DNA from: Zygophlyctis sp. KS116
Lineage: Eukaryota; Chytridiomycota
Reading direction: 5' to 3'
Assembly: GCA_054661495.1 (NCBI GenBank)
Contig: BAAFSQ010000073.1
Coordinates: forward strand, 1 to 41,649
DNA length: 41,649 bases
The notes beneath the pieces were generated by a model. The model searched no databases and was not told the DNA's origin. It saw only the letters and a list, made by a program, of their open reading frames with translations. The position numbers and the translations under genes were made by a program. Each line of letters opens with the position of its first letter. Positions within the stretch are counted from its first letter, which is position 1. Below are positions 14,450 to 30,200 of this stretch, piece by piece.

Positions 14450-15588
14450 TTATGATTCTTTCTCTGAAGCCTTGGCAGCTTCCTGAGCCTTTTTCTTCGC
14501 TATAGCTTTTCTCTCTTCTTTAGTTTTTGGTTTCCTAAACTTTGCCCAAGGATCATTACTTTCTTCTTCTTCCACTTGTTTGATGATTCGTTTTGGTTTG
14601 AAAGGGATCTGAAATCCAGAGAGACATAGAGCAGTTTCCCAATCTGATTTTCCAGTGGTATGAATCAACAAATCAATATCAAAAAATAAAGGAAAAGAGT
14701 CAAAATGCGGCTCTATATCTGGGAAAAACCCGACAGCAGATTTTGGAATACGAATTGCAAGTGAACCATTATCATCACCAATTCCGTCAACACCATCCCA
14801 CTCTCTAATTCGAGGAAGTACTGTCATTGCCAACTTATCCAAAAATTCAAACATTGCTGGACCTATGTTTATGAGTATTATCTTTAAATTATACCTGATA
14901 ATTCAACTACAGCTCCTACTGGCATCCCTTCTCTAATACTTTTACTAGCATCTCCAACTTCTGCGAAAAGGGGTTGTGCATGAACTCCTGTAATACTTTG
15001 CAAAATCATTATTGCAGAGAGTAAAATCATCTTATTTTTAACAGCTTCATCAGACCAAATTTTTAAAATGATATTTCTAGGAATTGGCAGATTACTTGAA
15101 AGTGGCGACCAAGGTTTAGCAATCTTGACTTTATCATTTTCCCATTCTTCCTTTCTAACAATAGTGTAATCGATTGGATTATATAATCTTTTCCGATATT
15201 TTCTGGATTTCGTCTTGATCTTTGAAGTTGCATTTTCGAGCGTAAGTAAATTCGTAGTCACAGCTTCAGTATTTGTTGGTAATTTATCTAATCTCTGAGA
15301 ATATATTTTGTCAAGTGATGTAGGCGCTCTATTCCATTCCTGAGTCTTTGAAAGAAAATCTAAGTCAGCTTCGGGCGAATTATGATCATATGTCAAAATC
15401 ATCAAATCGTCTAATAAAGTGTTATAGTAATGTTCTTCCAATCTCGGCCTTAATGCACAAGAATATGCTGGGAGAATGGATGCATTAGAGGTCTTGGCTG
15501 ATAATAGCCGTTTGAACGATCGAATCATTTTCTTACGGTTGACCCTGAACTCTTGGCGCACCGTCAAATCAGTGTATATCTTCTTCAT
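14450..15588 (-). CDS. MRPL7: Mitochondrial large-subunit ribosomal protein uL5m
   Basis: Two exons, 15588-14895 and 14862-14450, with a 32-nt intron, give 368 aa. The uL5 core spans roughly residues 165-320: GMPVGAVVELSGPAMFEFLDKL, AMTVLPRIREWDGV and the C-terminal FDIDLLIHTT, all matching the bacterial L5 order. uL5 contacts 5S rRNA or its replacement and the P-site tRNA in the central protuberance. The N-terminal extension (PAYSCALRPRLEEHYYN, then TLENATSKIKTKSRKYRKR) and a C-terminal KKKAQEAAKASEKES tail are typical of fungal mitochondrial versions. The basic start (VRQEFRVNRKKMIRSFKRL) would act as a targeting signal. It shares a 77-bp divergent spacer with the sugar-binding receptor gene. 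Confidence 0.88.
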
Positions 15589-15649
15589 ATTGACTTAATG
15601 ACTGCATTTACAAGAATATCTGTATTATTAAAACATCGACTTTCCCATC

Positions 15650-15657
15650 TGACGTCA
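15650..15657. promoter_or_regulatory. Consensus CRE (TGACGTCA) before the sugar-binding receptor gene
   Basis: A perfect palindromic ATF/CREB site sits 8 nt upstream of the ATG at 15666 and 61 nt from the divergent uL5m start. Similar TGACGTAA octamers lie at the same distance before two other start codons (22772-22779 and 31035-31042). bZIP binding is inferred from the consensus. Confidence 0.45.
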
Positions 15658-15665
15658 GTTTGCTC

Positions 15666-17345
15666 ATGAAATTTATTCATTTAATCATTGTTTGTATCGG
15701 GTTAGTGAGATCACAATCGGTCTTTAGAGGGAATCGGACATTCTATCCATCTCTCAAGCCAAGGCCTGAAGCGGCGCTTGCTGATATAAATTACGAAAAT
15801 AGTGGAAATGGAATTGTGACAATTCTAAATCCATACGCCAGAGCAGTGTCAAGTAATACAAAGAGTTTGCAGCAGCAAAGAGCTTTATGGGCATCGATGA
15901 ATCAGGTTAGAATATTATATAGGAATTTCAATGAGGCGGAAACATATGATGGTATTTTATTGCTGTTAATCGTCAGATTATGTAGATCAGGTATTAATGT
16001 CTTGTAATTTTTCTGAAACAACTTCATTTGATATTATTTGGGTTAATGCAAGTATGAATGGTGTTTTATCAAAATGTTTGCTTGATTTATATGCATGGGA
16101 TTTCAATATTGGAGATGGACATGATCCAAATATTTTATCTAATTCAATCGTTGAAAATAGGCTAGTAACACTGCCTTCAGGTATATATTTATATTTTGAT
16201 CTTTTTTAGAAGCTTCATTGTTGACTTTAGTCAGTAATCAATTCTTGTTGTTGAAATATGAGTATAGCGAAAATCCCAAATCATTGGATGAAATAGAGAC
16301 AATGTGCAATAGAATACTAATGAATGAAAAAGCTATGGATAATTACAAGATTACTTGTATCACGGGGGCTTTTGGGAATGTTAATGAGTTCTTTTCAATA
16401 ATTGTGACATGGTTGGCGTCTGTAAATGGCCAAATTATCAGTGGGAATAATGTGACAGTTTCTTCTGATGAAACAGCATCTATATTGAACAAGATTAATG
16501 ACTGGGTTGATAGCGGTATAATTCTACTCGATAATCTTGAAAAAAATTCAATAGAATCAACTTTAAGTCAATTTTCGGATGGTAATGCTGTATTTATGTT
16601 TGCGCAATTACCTCAAATCAATTACTTGAATCAGAATCCTCCATATTTTGAATGGAGTATTTCTCCATTTCCTGGAAGCAATTCTAATTTTATCGGTACT
16701 TTGAATGGATGGAGTCTTGGCGTTTATAAGTTTAGTAGAAATCCAACAGCTGCAATAAAAACGATCAAATGGATGACTTCTGAAGATACACAGAAAAATG
16801 CAATCTTATTATCAAACCCAGTGCTACTGCTACCAACTCGTCCCAAAATATACGAAAATTCAGAGGTTTGTAATTCAATGGGTCAGGATTTATGCAACAA
16901 ATTTTCAAAGATCACTCCAGTAATACCGCCTTGGCAGCTAGCAGGGAAAAAATTCTATAATATGTCGATCCTCGTGACTGAAATATTCAGAAATATTATA
17001 ATCAGAGAGATCGATGTAAATTCTGGGCTTGAAAATCTCTATCTAATTTTAAAATCTACATTTAATTTGGATGGCAAATTCGCCCAAATTGATGTACCAT
17101 TTAGACCGGTAAAAAAGGGGTATAGTCACTTGACTCTTCAGGTCTGGATCCTATCTGTGGTTTGCACTCTTATGACACTAATGGCAGTAGCTTATCGTCT
17201 GCGATACGCATATCTAGTCCGAAAACGCAATATGGAATCAGCCCAATCACCGGATAATCAGAAACCTCCTGAATTTTTGCAGATGGCTTCCCTGAAAGTC
17301 GGAAATTACAATTTCCATAAATTGGAAGAAGAAACAGATAACTAA
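15666..17345 (+). CDS. Membrane-anchored bacterial-type sugar-binding protein (SBP family 1), receptor-like
   Basis: Three exons, 15666-15951, 15977-16180 and 16210-17345 (introns 25 and 29 nt), give 541 aa. Signal peptide MKFIHLIIVCIGLVRS; then an extracellular solute-binding domain of the MalE/trehalose-maltose-binding class (about residues 60-450). Recognisable blocks: FDIIWVNA, AVFMFAQLPQINYL, SPFPGSNSNFIGTLNGWSLG, KFSRNPTAAIKTIKWMTSED, LPTRPKIYENSEV and YNMSILVTEIFRNI, matching the hinge and second lobe of sugar ABC-transporter binding proteins. A single TM helix at ~473-495 (VWILSVVCTLMTLMAVAYRL) is followed by a ~45-residue basic/acidic cytoplasmic tail. There is no permease or ATPase partner nearby. 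In a eukaryote this suggests a nutrient-sensing receptor. The TM and loop resemble TM1 of class C GPCRs, so it may be a reduced relative of SBP-7TM receptors. Probable bacterial ancestry of the domain, but with native introns. Confidence 0.8.
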
Positions 17346-17370
17346 TAGAGATTTATTTTGGGGAAGTTAA

Positions 17371-20974
<3,604 letters not shown>

Positions 20975-21047
20975 TTCTTAATGTAACGCGACCTTGACAC
21001 GCAAACAGCGTAGTTTGCAGTTAAGTATCAGCAAATTTGAAATTTTA

Positions 21048-22759
21048 TTAAACATCTAAACTGCAATCAAATGAATCATCAGAATCACATGTATTATGTG
21101 ATAGTAATCTTTCTGGACTGATAGTAATCGGTCCTTCAAACCACGTCTTGATTGACAAATTCCAAAAAATACTTGATAGGACTAGACACATACCAAGCAT
21201 TAAAGGAGTCCAATTAAATGAATCAATTATACTGTTAAAGTAATCCCAAGTAAATTCTAGAGGAGGAATGCTGAAAATAGGTAAAGAAAGAGATATCACA
21301 CAAATTATCAGCCAGAAAAGTGAGATTAGATTGATAAATTTTGACCAGGCTCCCATGGAAAAAGGTCCAGGAGAAAATGCTGAGCCTTGGTAAAAACGTA
21401 AAGAAATAGCTAGCATATATGATAAATAGGTTCCTTTATGATTAATAATTTTAATTACCGACTGTACCAACTGAATTAATAGCAGCATACAAACTAGCAC
21501 TATATATAGAAGGAAGAATAATCAATATATCCAAAATAACTATCAAGAGTATAATTCTAGTAGGAATTTGATGAGGATTAAGATGATGAAAAAAAAATGA
21601 AAATGGGAGCCCACCATCTCTAGAAAATGCATATGTCATTCTAGATTGTGATGCTATTATAGCATAAGGAACAGTAAAGACTAGTTTTAGTCTTTATAAA
21701 TTACCAGTAATTGTTAGAATAATTGTCTGCAATAGACCAATGTTGGGTCCTTGAGTAATCAAGAAAATGTCAGAAATAGTTGTGGTTGTAACGGGTGATT
21801 TTGAAATATCATAATAGTCAGATGGCGAAATAGGTGATAAAAAGATAATTATGCTTAGTAGCCCAATAGGAAACGCACATAGAATAGATGAAATAATTGA
21901 AATCGGAGCAGTGATTGATGCTCCAATAGTTTCTTCAGCGACTAATGCTGCTGAATCATAGCCTGTAAAAGTCATAGCTGCAGGTAAAAGTGATATAAAT
22001 AGAGCATAAGAGTCTGAAAATCCTGTCATATTTGACCAGCTTGAGAGTAATTCACTAAAACTTTGCGACTTTGAGCCTCTAAAAATTAAAAATATACATA
22101 TAGTCAATAAAAAGAAAATGACAAACATACCTAGAAATCCATGCTGTACCTCCTATATTGCATAATAGTCCTACAAGATTTATCCCCAAACATATTTTTG
22201 CCAACTTATCCAATGCTTTTGAACTCAAAGTATTCAAATATCCAGCAATAAAAAGACTGATCATTGATATAAGAACCACTATAGATCGATACTCTATGCT
22301 TGTAGTTGGCATTGTTTCTGCAGTGAGAATCCCCTTGATGTAAAGGCAAGAAGTAGCCAGCACACCGACTTCATATGCAGTACCAGCTCCCAGTCCCCAC
22401 ATCCCTATAAAACTAAATAGCCCAGCATAATAACTCATAAAAGGCCCCCATCCTCTGGGACTAAGTTTAGCTGCCCAATAGTAAACTCCTCCGCTTGTCG
22501 GATAAGCAGAAACTATTTCAGCTATGGATAATCCAACAAATAGAGAAGCTACTGAGACTATAGGCCATGTTATCAACAGTCCTCTTGGTCCTCCTGTTTG
22601 CAACCCAAGATATAGATAAGGAAGTAGAGATGCTGGAATCGACAGAATGGTAAATGCCAATCCAAAGTTTGAAAATGATGTCAAGGACCTCTGATACTCT
22701 TGCCGATATCCACAGATTTTTAATTCTTCCTCATCCGTTGAGACAGCACCATTTTCCAT
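21048..22759 (-). CDS. APC-superfamily amino acid/GABA/choline-type permease
   Basis: Four exons, 22759-22131, 22078-21705, 21680-21459 and 21433-21048 (introns 52, 24 and 25 nt), give 536 aa with about 12 hydrophobic helices. The N-terminus is cytoplasmic and acidic, leading to YQRSLTSFSNFGLAFTILS and TGGPRGLLITWPI, then SAYPTSGGVYYWAAKLSP. A mid-protein FTGYDSAALVAEET block and SRMTYAFSRDGGLPFS complete the signature of the fungal ACT group (Uga4, Bat1/2, Hnm1 relatives). It probably imports amino acids, GABA or choline with protons; substrate cannot be read from sequence. The start ATG at 22759 overlaps by one base the TGA of a short upstream ORF, and a CRE-like site lies 12 nt upstream. 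The 52-nt intron is long for this locus. Confidence 0.87.
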
Positions 22760-23076
22760 CAAAGCCTTTGATGACGTAAGTTGCTGAAAAAAAGGTTTTT
22801 TGTTGAGATCGGGTTTAGATCATTCATACTCAAAGACAAGTTTATAAATGGATCTATAATGCTATTGGTGAGGCGTGGTTGGAAATGTTGGATTGAGGCT
22901 AATCCCTGAAAGAATGCGCTTGGCTGCTCTAGGGCAGCTGGATTGGGAACAAAAAACAAATTATTTTCGGACTAATGCATGATGGACAACCTTATCAGGA
23001 AAAATAATCAATCGCTCTGCATATTTGGATACTTGGATACTTGGATTGGATTTTATTCAAGTTCTAAAGGCGATTT
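22760..23076. other. Permease upstream region and P5B ATPase 3' flank; possible uORF
   Basis: No complete gene is visible in this 317-bp gap. On minus, a 22-codon ATG-initiated ORF (22827-22759) ends in TGA that shares its A with the permease ATG. The same frame is open upstream to about 22959 with protein-like composition (PNPAALEQPSAFFQGL) but no ATG. On plus, 23022-23046 holds a short imperfect TTGGATAC repeat. TGACGTAA lies at 22772-22779. Confidence 0.4.
22772..22779. promoter_or_regulatory. CRE-like octamer TGACGTAA before the permease gene
   Basis: TGACGTAA (plus strand) ends 12 nt upstream of the minus-strand permease ATG at 22759, a position matching the CREs at 15650-15657 and 31035-31042. 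Function inferred only. Confidence 0.35.
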
Positions 23077-26000
23077 TCAAAATCCGTAATAACGTCGAGT
23101 AGGAGTAGATGATAAAGGTGACATATCTATAGCATTGTATGGGTGGTTTCCTTCTTTTCGCAGCTGCATTTCTCGAACAACTCGATCTACAAAAATCCAT
23201 TCACAGGCAAGAGCAAATATAGCATCGAGTACTATAATCAAGAAGAGAACAAATCTGAAGATCATGGGGATACCTTTTTGTAATGAGAATACAGTTGAAA
23301 TGAATTCAAATGGTCTTGTGCTATCACCCAGAAGCAGTAATAATGATAAAACAATCGATATAAAGGCCAAGTAATTGATAAATGGAATATTTTTCCACAT
23401 TGGCAACTTGAAGTGGCTTGAAATCGAGAATGCCACAGCTACAATTACATATTGAAAATGACCAAAGAGCCAAATAACTGCATTTTCATGGGTTTTGGCA
23501 AGGCCTCCGTTGAAAACATCTCTTGAAGTATCGAATCTTTAAAATTAAATAACGAAAAGGACTTACTGATAGTCTGGGCATCCACCATTTATAGGTTGAA
23601 AATTGATGTCATAATGATCCTTGAAAGAACAGAACCAATTCTGAGTTGGGAAAATTGACATAACGGTCGTAAAAAATGTCAAGAATACCAAAATCTGTCC
23701 CAAAATTGATGATATCACTACAGAGGAAAAAAGGGTGTCTGGTGGTTTCTCTACTGACAATTCTCGGGCTGGCTCTGTCCAACAAATAAATACGCCTAAA
23801 AACAAAACAATCCCAAGATCATCCAGTAAGTATTCATTATTGGATATAGCTGATCCCAAATGGTAAAGGACTGCTGACATAGTTAATTGGATAATTGGAT
23901 AAAGTGTCATAAACTTAAATGCTGTGAATGAAGTTTCCAGAGCACAACGACCTTCTTTGATAATTTTAAGAATATCTGTGATATGTTTTTCCTGACTGGT
24001 GAATGGGGCGACTGTAGAAGCCTCAGCTCCAGACAGACCCACACCAACATGAGCAACTTTAAGGCCACCACAATCATTTGTACCTATTTAATTAATCGTT
24101 AAAAGAATACCATCCCCGCAAAATCCAACTACCTTTTCCATTGAAATCAACTTTTCTACCAAGAAAGCTTTGTGCTTTGGTTTAGCCCGGGCAAATATGT
24201 CGCATCGATCCATCACATAATTTAGAAGTAATTCATCGCCAGCTTCATGAATTATGTCCACTACTTCCCCTGTTGTAACAATCCTGGCAGAGAAAGGACA
24301 ATTTCTGAATTCTTTCTCAAGATCTTCTACAACTCGGCATGGGCGATAAGACGCTAATGCTAGTGAAGGTTTTTCTTCCACACTAAGTTCAAGTGGAATT
24401 CTTGATGTCACAAGAGTGCCATCTCTTGCTTCCAGTAATAATGCATCAGTTAACATTCCAATTTCACGAGCAACATGAATAGCATTCATAGAATTATCAC
24501 CAGTTATCATAATAGACCGAATATTAGCTTCCTGAAGAACACCAATTGTCGGAATACTTTCTGATTTGATTTCGTTGCTAAATAGAATAAATCCAAGAAA
24601 CTCAAGACCATTTTCAAGTTCATAGCGCTTTTTTCCTGGAGAACTCAGACCTTCGATTCTTTTTAAAGCACAGGCTATTACATAGTAACCTTCGAAAGCA
24701 TATTTCTTACTGATCAAGCCATAGTTCTCTGGAATGGTTTCAGGCCGGCAAATCGAGAGAATAGATTCTGCAGATCCTTTTGAAATAACGTAGTGATATT
24801 CTGCTGCCAGAGAATCCATTACTTGAACCGTTGCACGCTGTAATTCAGAATCAAAATCAAATCTTTGTATTACAAAGAGATCATCTCCTAGCTTGGCAGT
24901 GTTTTTCATTACCGCTTCTAATGGCAGATTCTGATCAAGTATATCGATTTCTCGATCCGTCTGGTCAACTTCATAGCCACAAGCAGTCACCATTTCAATA
25001 TCTAATGGATGACCCACCAGCTTAGACATAACCATATTGACAGAATGACATGTGGCCATAACCATTTCCATTCCTGGAGATAGCGTAGATGTGGATTGAA
25101 TGCCATTAAACGCTCCATTCCGGAACATATCAACTCCAGAAAAGGTAAGATTAGGAGAAGTAAGCGTCCCAGTTTTATCCCAGCACATTGTATCTATTCG
25201 TCCAGCAAAATAAATTCTATCAGGAATAATACAAAATATTTTGCTTTTTTTCAAGCGCTCAACTGAAAGAACTATACCAACAGTTAATACTAATGGCAGT
25301 GCAGGAGGAACTGCAATTGTTATCAAGTCTGCTGAAGTTAAAAGAGTGTCCCAGATTGTTTTCCCTTGGCCAAGTTGCTGAATAACCCGATTGACAAACG
25401 CAGTCAATCCAATCAATGCCAAAATTCCTAAAAAGGTCCAAGAGTCATGGTAAAACTTAAAGTCAAGCGGTTTGGGAAATAGAAGAGTCTTGAATAGGTC
25501 ACCTTTTGTACTAGAGAATCCGGTAGTGTATACCCTTCCTAAAGCAGGCTGACCACTCTTATCATTTTTGACCATCAAAATATCTGATCCAGCAAAAATA
25601 ATATTATTTTTAAAGTTTTCAGACTTGAACAGTTCAGTGTTATTTGGAAGTGTATTTTTCACAACTGGAATCGATTCCCCAGTTAGAGAAGTCTCATCTA
25701 CAATAGCCTGTCCTTTAATAACAATAATATCTCCTGTGACATTTTTCATATCTGAAAGCACAATTATATCCCCAATCACCACATGTGATGCATGTATTTT
25801 TTGGCTCTAATAATAAGATTCGATTCTGAACCTACCTGTGTATCACGGATAACGGTAACATCTCCTTGAGGAGGTATAAGTTCTTTGAGATTTTTCTCCG
25901 CCTTCTTCAACAAGTATATCTCATTTGCAATTGATCCTATAGAAGAGCACAAAATCACAAAAGCAAAAGTAAAATATCCTGCAACATTAAATGTCAATAA

Positions 26001-26497
26001 TTACCGGTTCTAATCCAAATAAATACTGATAAAGACTGAAAAATGTAGAATGGATGTGAAATTTTTGCAGCTATTAGTTCACTGATTGGTTTTTCTTCTA
26101 TATCTAGAGTGTTATAACCATATTTAGTAAGCAATTCTTTAGCATCTTGACTAGTAATTGCCCCTTTTCGAACCATTTCTTGACAAGAACCAGACATTTG
26201 TGCAGCCAATGGTACAAATTTATTGTTTTCGATAACATAACGCTGTTTCTTGTATTCAAAGTATTTCATTTCTTTGTTATCAATGGTTACTATCGACACA
26301 TCAGCTTCACTATAAGAGCCTTCATCATGAATGCCTATCAACTCTGCGACTGATAATTCTGTTTTCTGCCTTGCAAGAATAACAAACAGTAACGGCTTCC
26401 AGAAACAGATAAGGGGAAATATTCCAAAAGTGCTTATTGATAGAAGCATATACAAAGATGCTCCTATATTGTTTCTTTTGTATCCATAGACTTGCAT
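23077..26497 (-). CDS. YPK9: P5B-type ATPase (ATP13A/Ypk9 family)
   Basis: Five exons, 26497-26005, 25978-25836, 25806-24111, 24083-23567 and 23536-23077 (introns 26-30 nt), give 1102 aa. The PPALP motif in TM4 (TIAVPPALPLVLTVG) is diagnostic of P5B pumps. The phosphorylation loop CWDKTGTLTSPNL has its aspartate near residue 422. TGES (actuator), MITGDNSMNA and the hinge CGDGTNDCGGLKVAHVGVGLS (split by an intron) are present. The N-terminal hydrophobic hairpin (LYMLLSISTFGIFPLICFW) matches the membrane-associated segment of P5 ATPases. Family members in lysosome/vacuole membranes export polyamines to the cytosol and protect against metals. The fungal orthologue is Ypk9, the human ones ATP13A2-5. 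It is divergent from COX16; the 193-bp spacer has two forkhead-like sites. Confidence 0.92.
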
Positions 26498-26517
26498 TTC
26501 CTTTTTGATTTATGTGT

Positions 26518-26572
26518 TTGTTTACACGCCACAATTCGTGGACGATCTGATCTACTGATCACTTGTAAACAA
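26518..26572. promoter_or_regulatory. Inverted pair of forkhead-like sites (TGTAAACAA)
   Basis: TTGTTTACA at 26518-26526 and its exact complement TGTAAACAA at 26564-26572 lie in the divergent spacer between the P5B ATPase and COX16. Each contains the RTAAACA forkhead core. Paired inverted spacing hints at a shared regulatory site; factor binding is not shown by sequence alone. Confidence 0.3.
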
Positions 26573-26690
26573 TCAACGATGCACAACTATAACAACAAAG
26601 AGAAAACACGAATACAGGATTACAGAAATTAACTATAAATATGCATACATTAAAAGTGTCCAATAGTGATCGCAAGGTCAAGGATCATTC

Positions 26691-26957
26691 ATGAAATCAT
26701 CGCTTCAGGTAGGAGGACTCCCCATGATTGCTTCTGTACTATTAGGGACATGGGGGCTAACTAGGATACAGCAAGCAAAGTTTGATGCTAGAGACACAAA
26801 GAAGCATGTAGCATCTAAAAGGGAAAAAATGGGAATTTCAGCTCAGCCGATCGATCCACAAGAGATTTATTTTGTAATTTGCTTTTACTAATATCAGAGA
26901 CTGGCTCCTGATATGGATCAAGATTGGGATTTTGTTAGGGTGAAGAGGCCAGAGTGA
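26691..26957 (+). CDS. COX16: Cox16, cytochrome c oxidase assembly factor
   Basis: Two exons, 26691-26873 and 26898-26957, with a 24-nt intron containing a CTAAT branch-like sequence, give 80 aa. One TM helix near the N-terminus (GLPMIASVLLGTWGLTRI) is followed by QQAKFDARDTKK and a C-terminal WDFVRVKRPE, matching Cox16 (G-LP...F-G-L-x-Q/R...R-Y/F-x-x-R-D, then W-x-x-x-R-x-x-R). Cox16 sits in the inner mitochondrial membrane and acts in Cox1/Cox2 assembly of complex IV. Its presence implies an aerobic respiratory chain. The second exon is needed for the conserved C-terminus; without splicing the protein would end FVICFY. Confidence 0.82.
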
Positions 26958-27228
26958 TTGTTGACACCAAGTGCATTAAGATTTAGAGGTTGAACATTGC
27001 TGGATAAGATAAATGCATCTAGAAATACCTTTAATAATTCAGACTTTCTGGAATGATTGCATCGTTTTTGTATGATAAAATACATTATCCATTATTAATT
27101 ACATTTTATTTATTGTACGCAGAGTAATTCAGTTATAACAATTCAACTGATAAATCATTAGATCCAATTGATTCGAGAAATCAAAAGATCTGCAGCGCAT
27201 TTCTCCGTCATCAGTCACGAACTTCAAG

Positions 27229-30200
27229 ATGCTAAAGGTAAATTGATTGGTATTAATGCTAAATTTAGACTCGAAATATTACAATTGAAAGAATTGAAAA
27301 GTTCAAACAAACAGGGCAGTTTTCTGATGTCAATTTACATTCTACATTATGGAAAAAGATTGATACGGCATGTATTACAATGTGCGTATTCTCGGTTCCA
27401 AATTTAAAGAGAATGTAGGATTATAAATTCTTTATGATTTAGTTCTTTTGATGATGCGATTAAAGGTCATTATCGTCCTGCAAAGGTCGGAGACTCTTTT
27501 GGACCCACATGGTCGACTCATTGGTTCAAGATTAAAGTTGAAGTTTCAGATGAGTTTAAAGGTGAAGAAGTTATATTGTTATTTGACTCTTCATCAGAAG
27601 CTATGATATGGTCAACGGATGGTGTGCCATTACAAGGATTAACAGGCGGAGATGTGAATGAGCGTCGTGTACATTTTAAGCTGTTATCAGAGGCCAAAGG
27701 AGGAGAAGAATTTTCTTTTTATATTGAAGTGGCATGTAATGGATTGTTTGGAGCAGGCGAGGGAGGAAATGGGTCTATATTTCCTCCGGTTGAAAATCGT
27801 ACATTTCCTTTAGCCATTGCACAATTAGCAGTTAAAAATCAACTGTCTTGGGATTTGCATGAAGATTTAGAGATTTTTTTGGGTTTAATCAAGGATACTC
27901 CTCCAGATTCACAGCTGGGCGCAGATGCTTTGTATACGGCGAATAAGATTGTAGATACATTTTATATTGATAGACCGGAAACTTTGAAAGAGGCTCATGA
28001 AATTGCTAAAAAATTTTATCAGGATCATAAGATGTTGGGTAGACCTGGGCATGAAATAATAGCAATTGGAAATTGTCATATTGACACAGCATGGTTATGG
28101 CCGTATGATGAGACAAAGAGAAAGGCGGCCCGGTATTTTATACAATTTAATATATTAGATCATGGGCGACCCAGATTCGTCTTATGGAAGACTTTCCATC
28201 GTATACTTTTGCAGCCTCTCAAGCTCAACAATTTGAATGGGTTGAAAACATTTATCCAAAACTATTTGAAAAACTAAAAAAGAAGGCCGATGAAGGGCAA
28301 TTTATTCCAATTGGGGGTAATCTGAAATTTGTTTTTATGCTCTAGGTACTTGGGTTGAAATGGATTGTAATTTACCTAGTGGAGAGGCTTTATGTCGTCA
28401 GTTTTTATACGGTCAGAAATATTTTGAATCAAGATTTGGAAAGAGATGCAAAGTTTTTTGGCTTCCAGATACTGTAAGTTACGATTCATTATAATTTAAG
28501 TTCGGATATTCTGCGCAATTACCACAGATAGTTCGATTAGCAGGACTTGAATATTTTTTCACACAAAAGCTTAGCTGGAACAACATTAACAAGTTTCCTC
28601 ATAGTACTTTCATGTGGTATGGACTAGATGGAACAGGGGTGCTGACTCATTTTTCTCCTGCTGATACATATACAGCAACAGCATCAGTTCGAGATGTTAG
28701 CTATGCTGTCCGAAATAATAAGGACAAGGAATATTCTAACAGATCCCTACTTGTTTATGGATTTGGGGATGGTGGTGGTGGACCAAGAGACGAAATGCTC
28801 CGTCGAATCGAAAAAATGTCGCATATTGAAGGCCTTCCAGCTTCAGTAAAATTCGGAGATCCCACTCAATTTTACCGGGATTTAGAATCTACCAGTAAAG
28901 ATCTAAATAGTTGGAAGGGTGAATTGTACTTTGAGCTACATCGTGGAACTTACACCACACATGGATTAATAAAGAAAGGCAATCGGAAAGGTGAACTGGC
29001 CCTCAGAGCACTTGAAATAATGTCTTCATTAGCTTGCATTAAGTCAGCAAGCTTTTCAAATCCTAAAGATGAATTAGATAAATTATGGAAGCTGCTATTA
29101 CTGTATTTTTATTTATTATTCATCTGCAAAGGAATCAGTTCCACGACGTATTGCCAGGGTCTTCAATTGAAATAGCATATGAAGATCCTATAAAGGTAGG
29201 TCAATGTAGTTTATTAAATATAGTTTCATCGCGAAATTCTGGAAGAAGGTGGCCAGTTGCTGCAAAAGGCTTGGAAGGTAGTGTATGATTCTTACAAGAA
29301 TTTGCATTCCGATAAACAAGGTGATTTTTATAGTATTTTATATGACTTAGGCATTGTAGTTTTCAATCCTACGTCATGGACACGAAGTTTACAAGTTTTG
29401 GAGGTTGAAATGGCCAGTTTGATTCCTAATGCAGAACGCTTGACAATGGGAAAATTCCAGCAAGTTTCATCTGATGGAAAAATAGGCTTAGTTTTGATAG
29501 AAAGCATTCCTGGTATAGCTTTGAAGTCTTTTTCATTTGGAAATCTACCCTCTGATTTCAGTCCAATTAAAGGTATTTTTTATCTTTTGATTATTCTGAA
29601 GTGTCTCAATCATCTGATTCATCTCTCTCATTGGAGCAATCTGATGAGTATATTGTAGGTGTGTTAGCTCTTCTGTTTAAACTCGCATTTATTTTCTCAT
29701 TTAATAGTTAAACATGTGGCGGAAAAATATATCGAAATAGATAATGGTATAATTCGAGTCAAACTCGATTCTCACGGCCGGATAACTAGTCTTTTAGATA
29801 TTGAAAACAGGTATTTTTCGAAACCTAATTTGAAGCCGTGAAGTCATATTACCTGGGCACAATGCAAATGTATTCAGGCTTTATGAGGATATTCCTCTGT
29901 TTTGGGATGCATGGGATGTTGAAGTATATTTAAATTTTGTAATATTAGATTTATCATCTTGAAAAAGGGTGGGATGCTGGAGTTGGAAATATTGAAATTG
30001 AAGAATCAGGACCTTTAAGAGTTGTACTTAAAGTTGACCATCCTATTTCAAATACGAGCAGTTTGATACAAAGAATTATTGTGACAGCACATTCTCCTAG
30101 AGTGGAATTCCATACCAAGGTGTCTTGGAATGAGAATAGAAAAATGTTAAAAGTAGAATTTCCGGTAAATATCAGCCATGACGTTGCCACATATGAGACA

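Noticed and set aside
22759-22959. Small independent gene in the open frame before the permease
   Set aside because: No ATG until 22827 and no recognisable family; kept only as a possible uORF.
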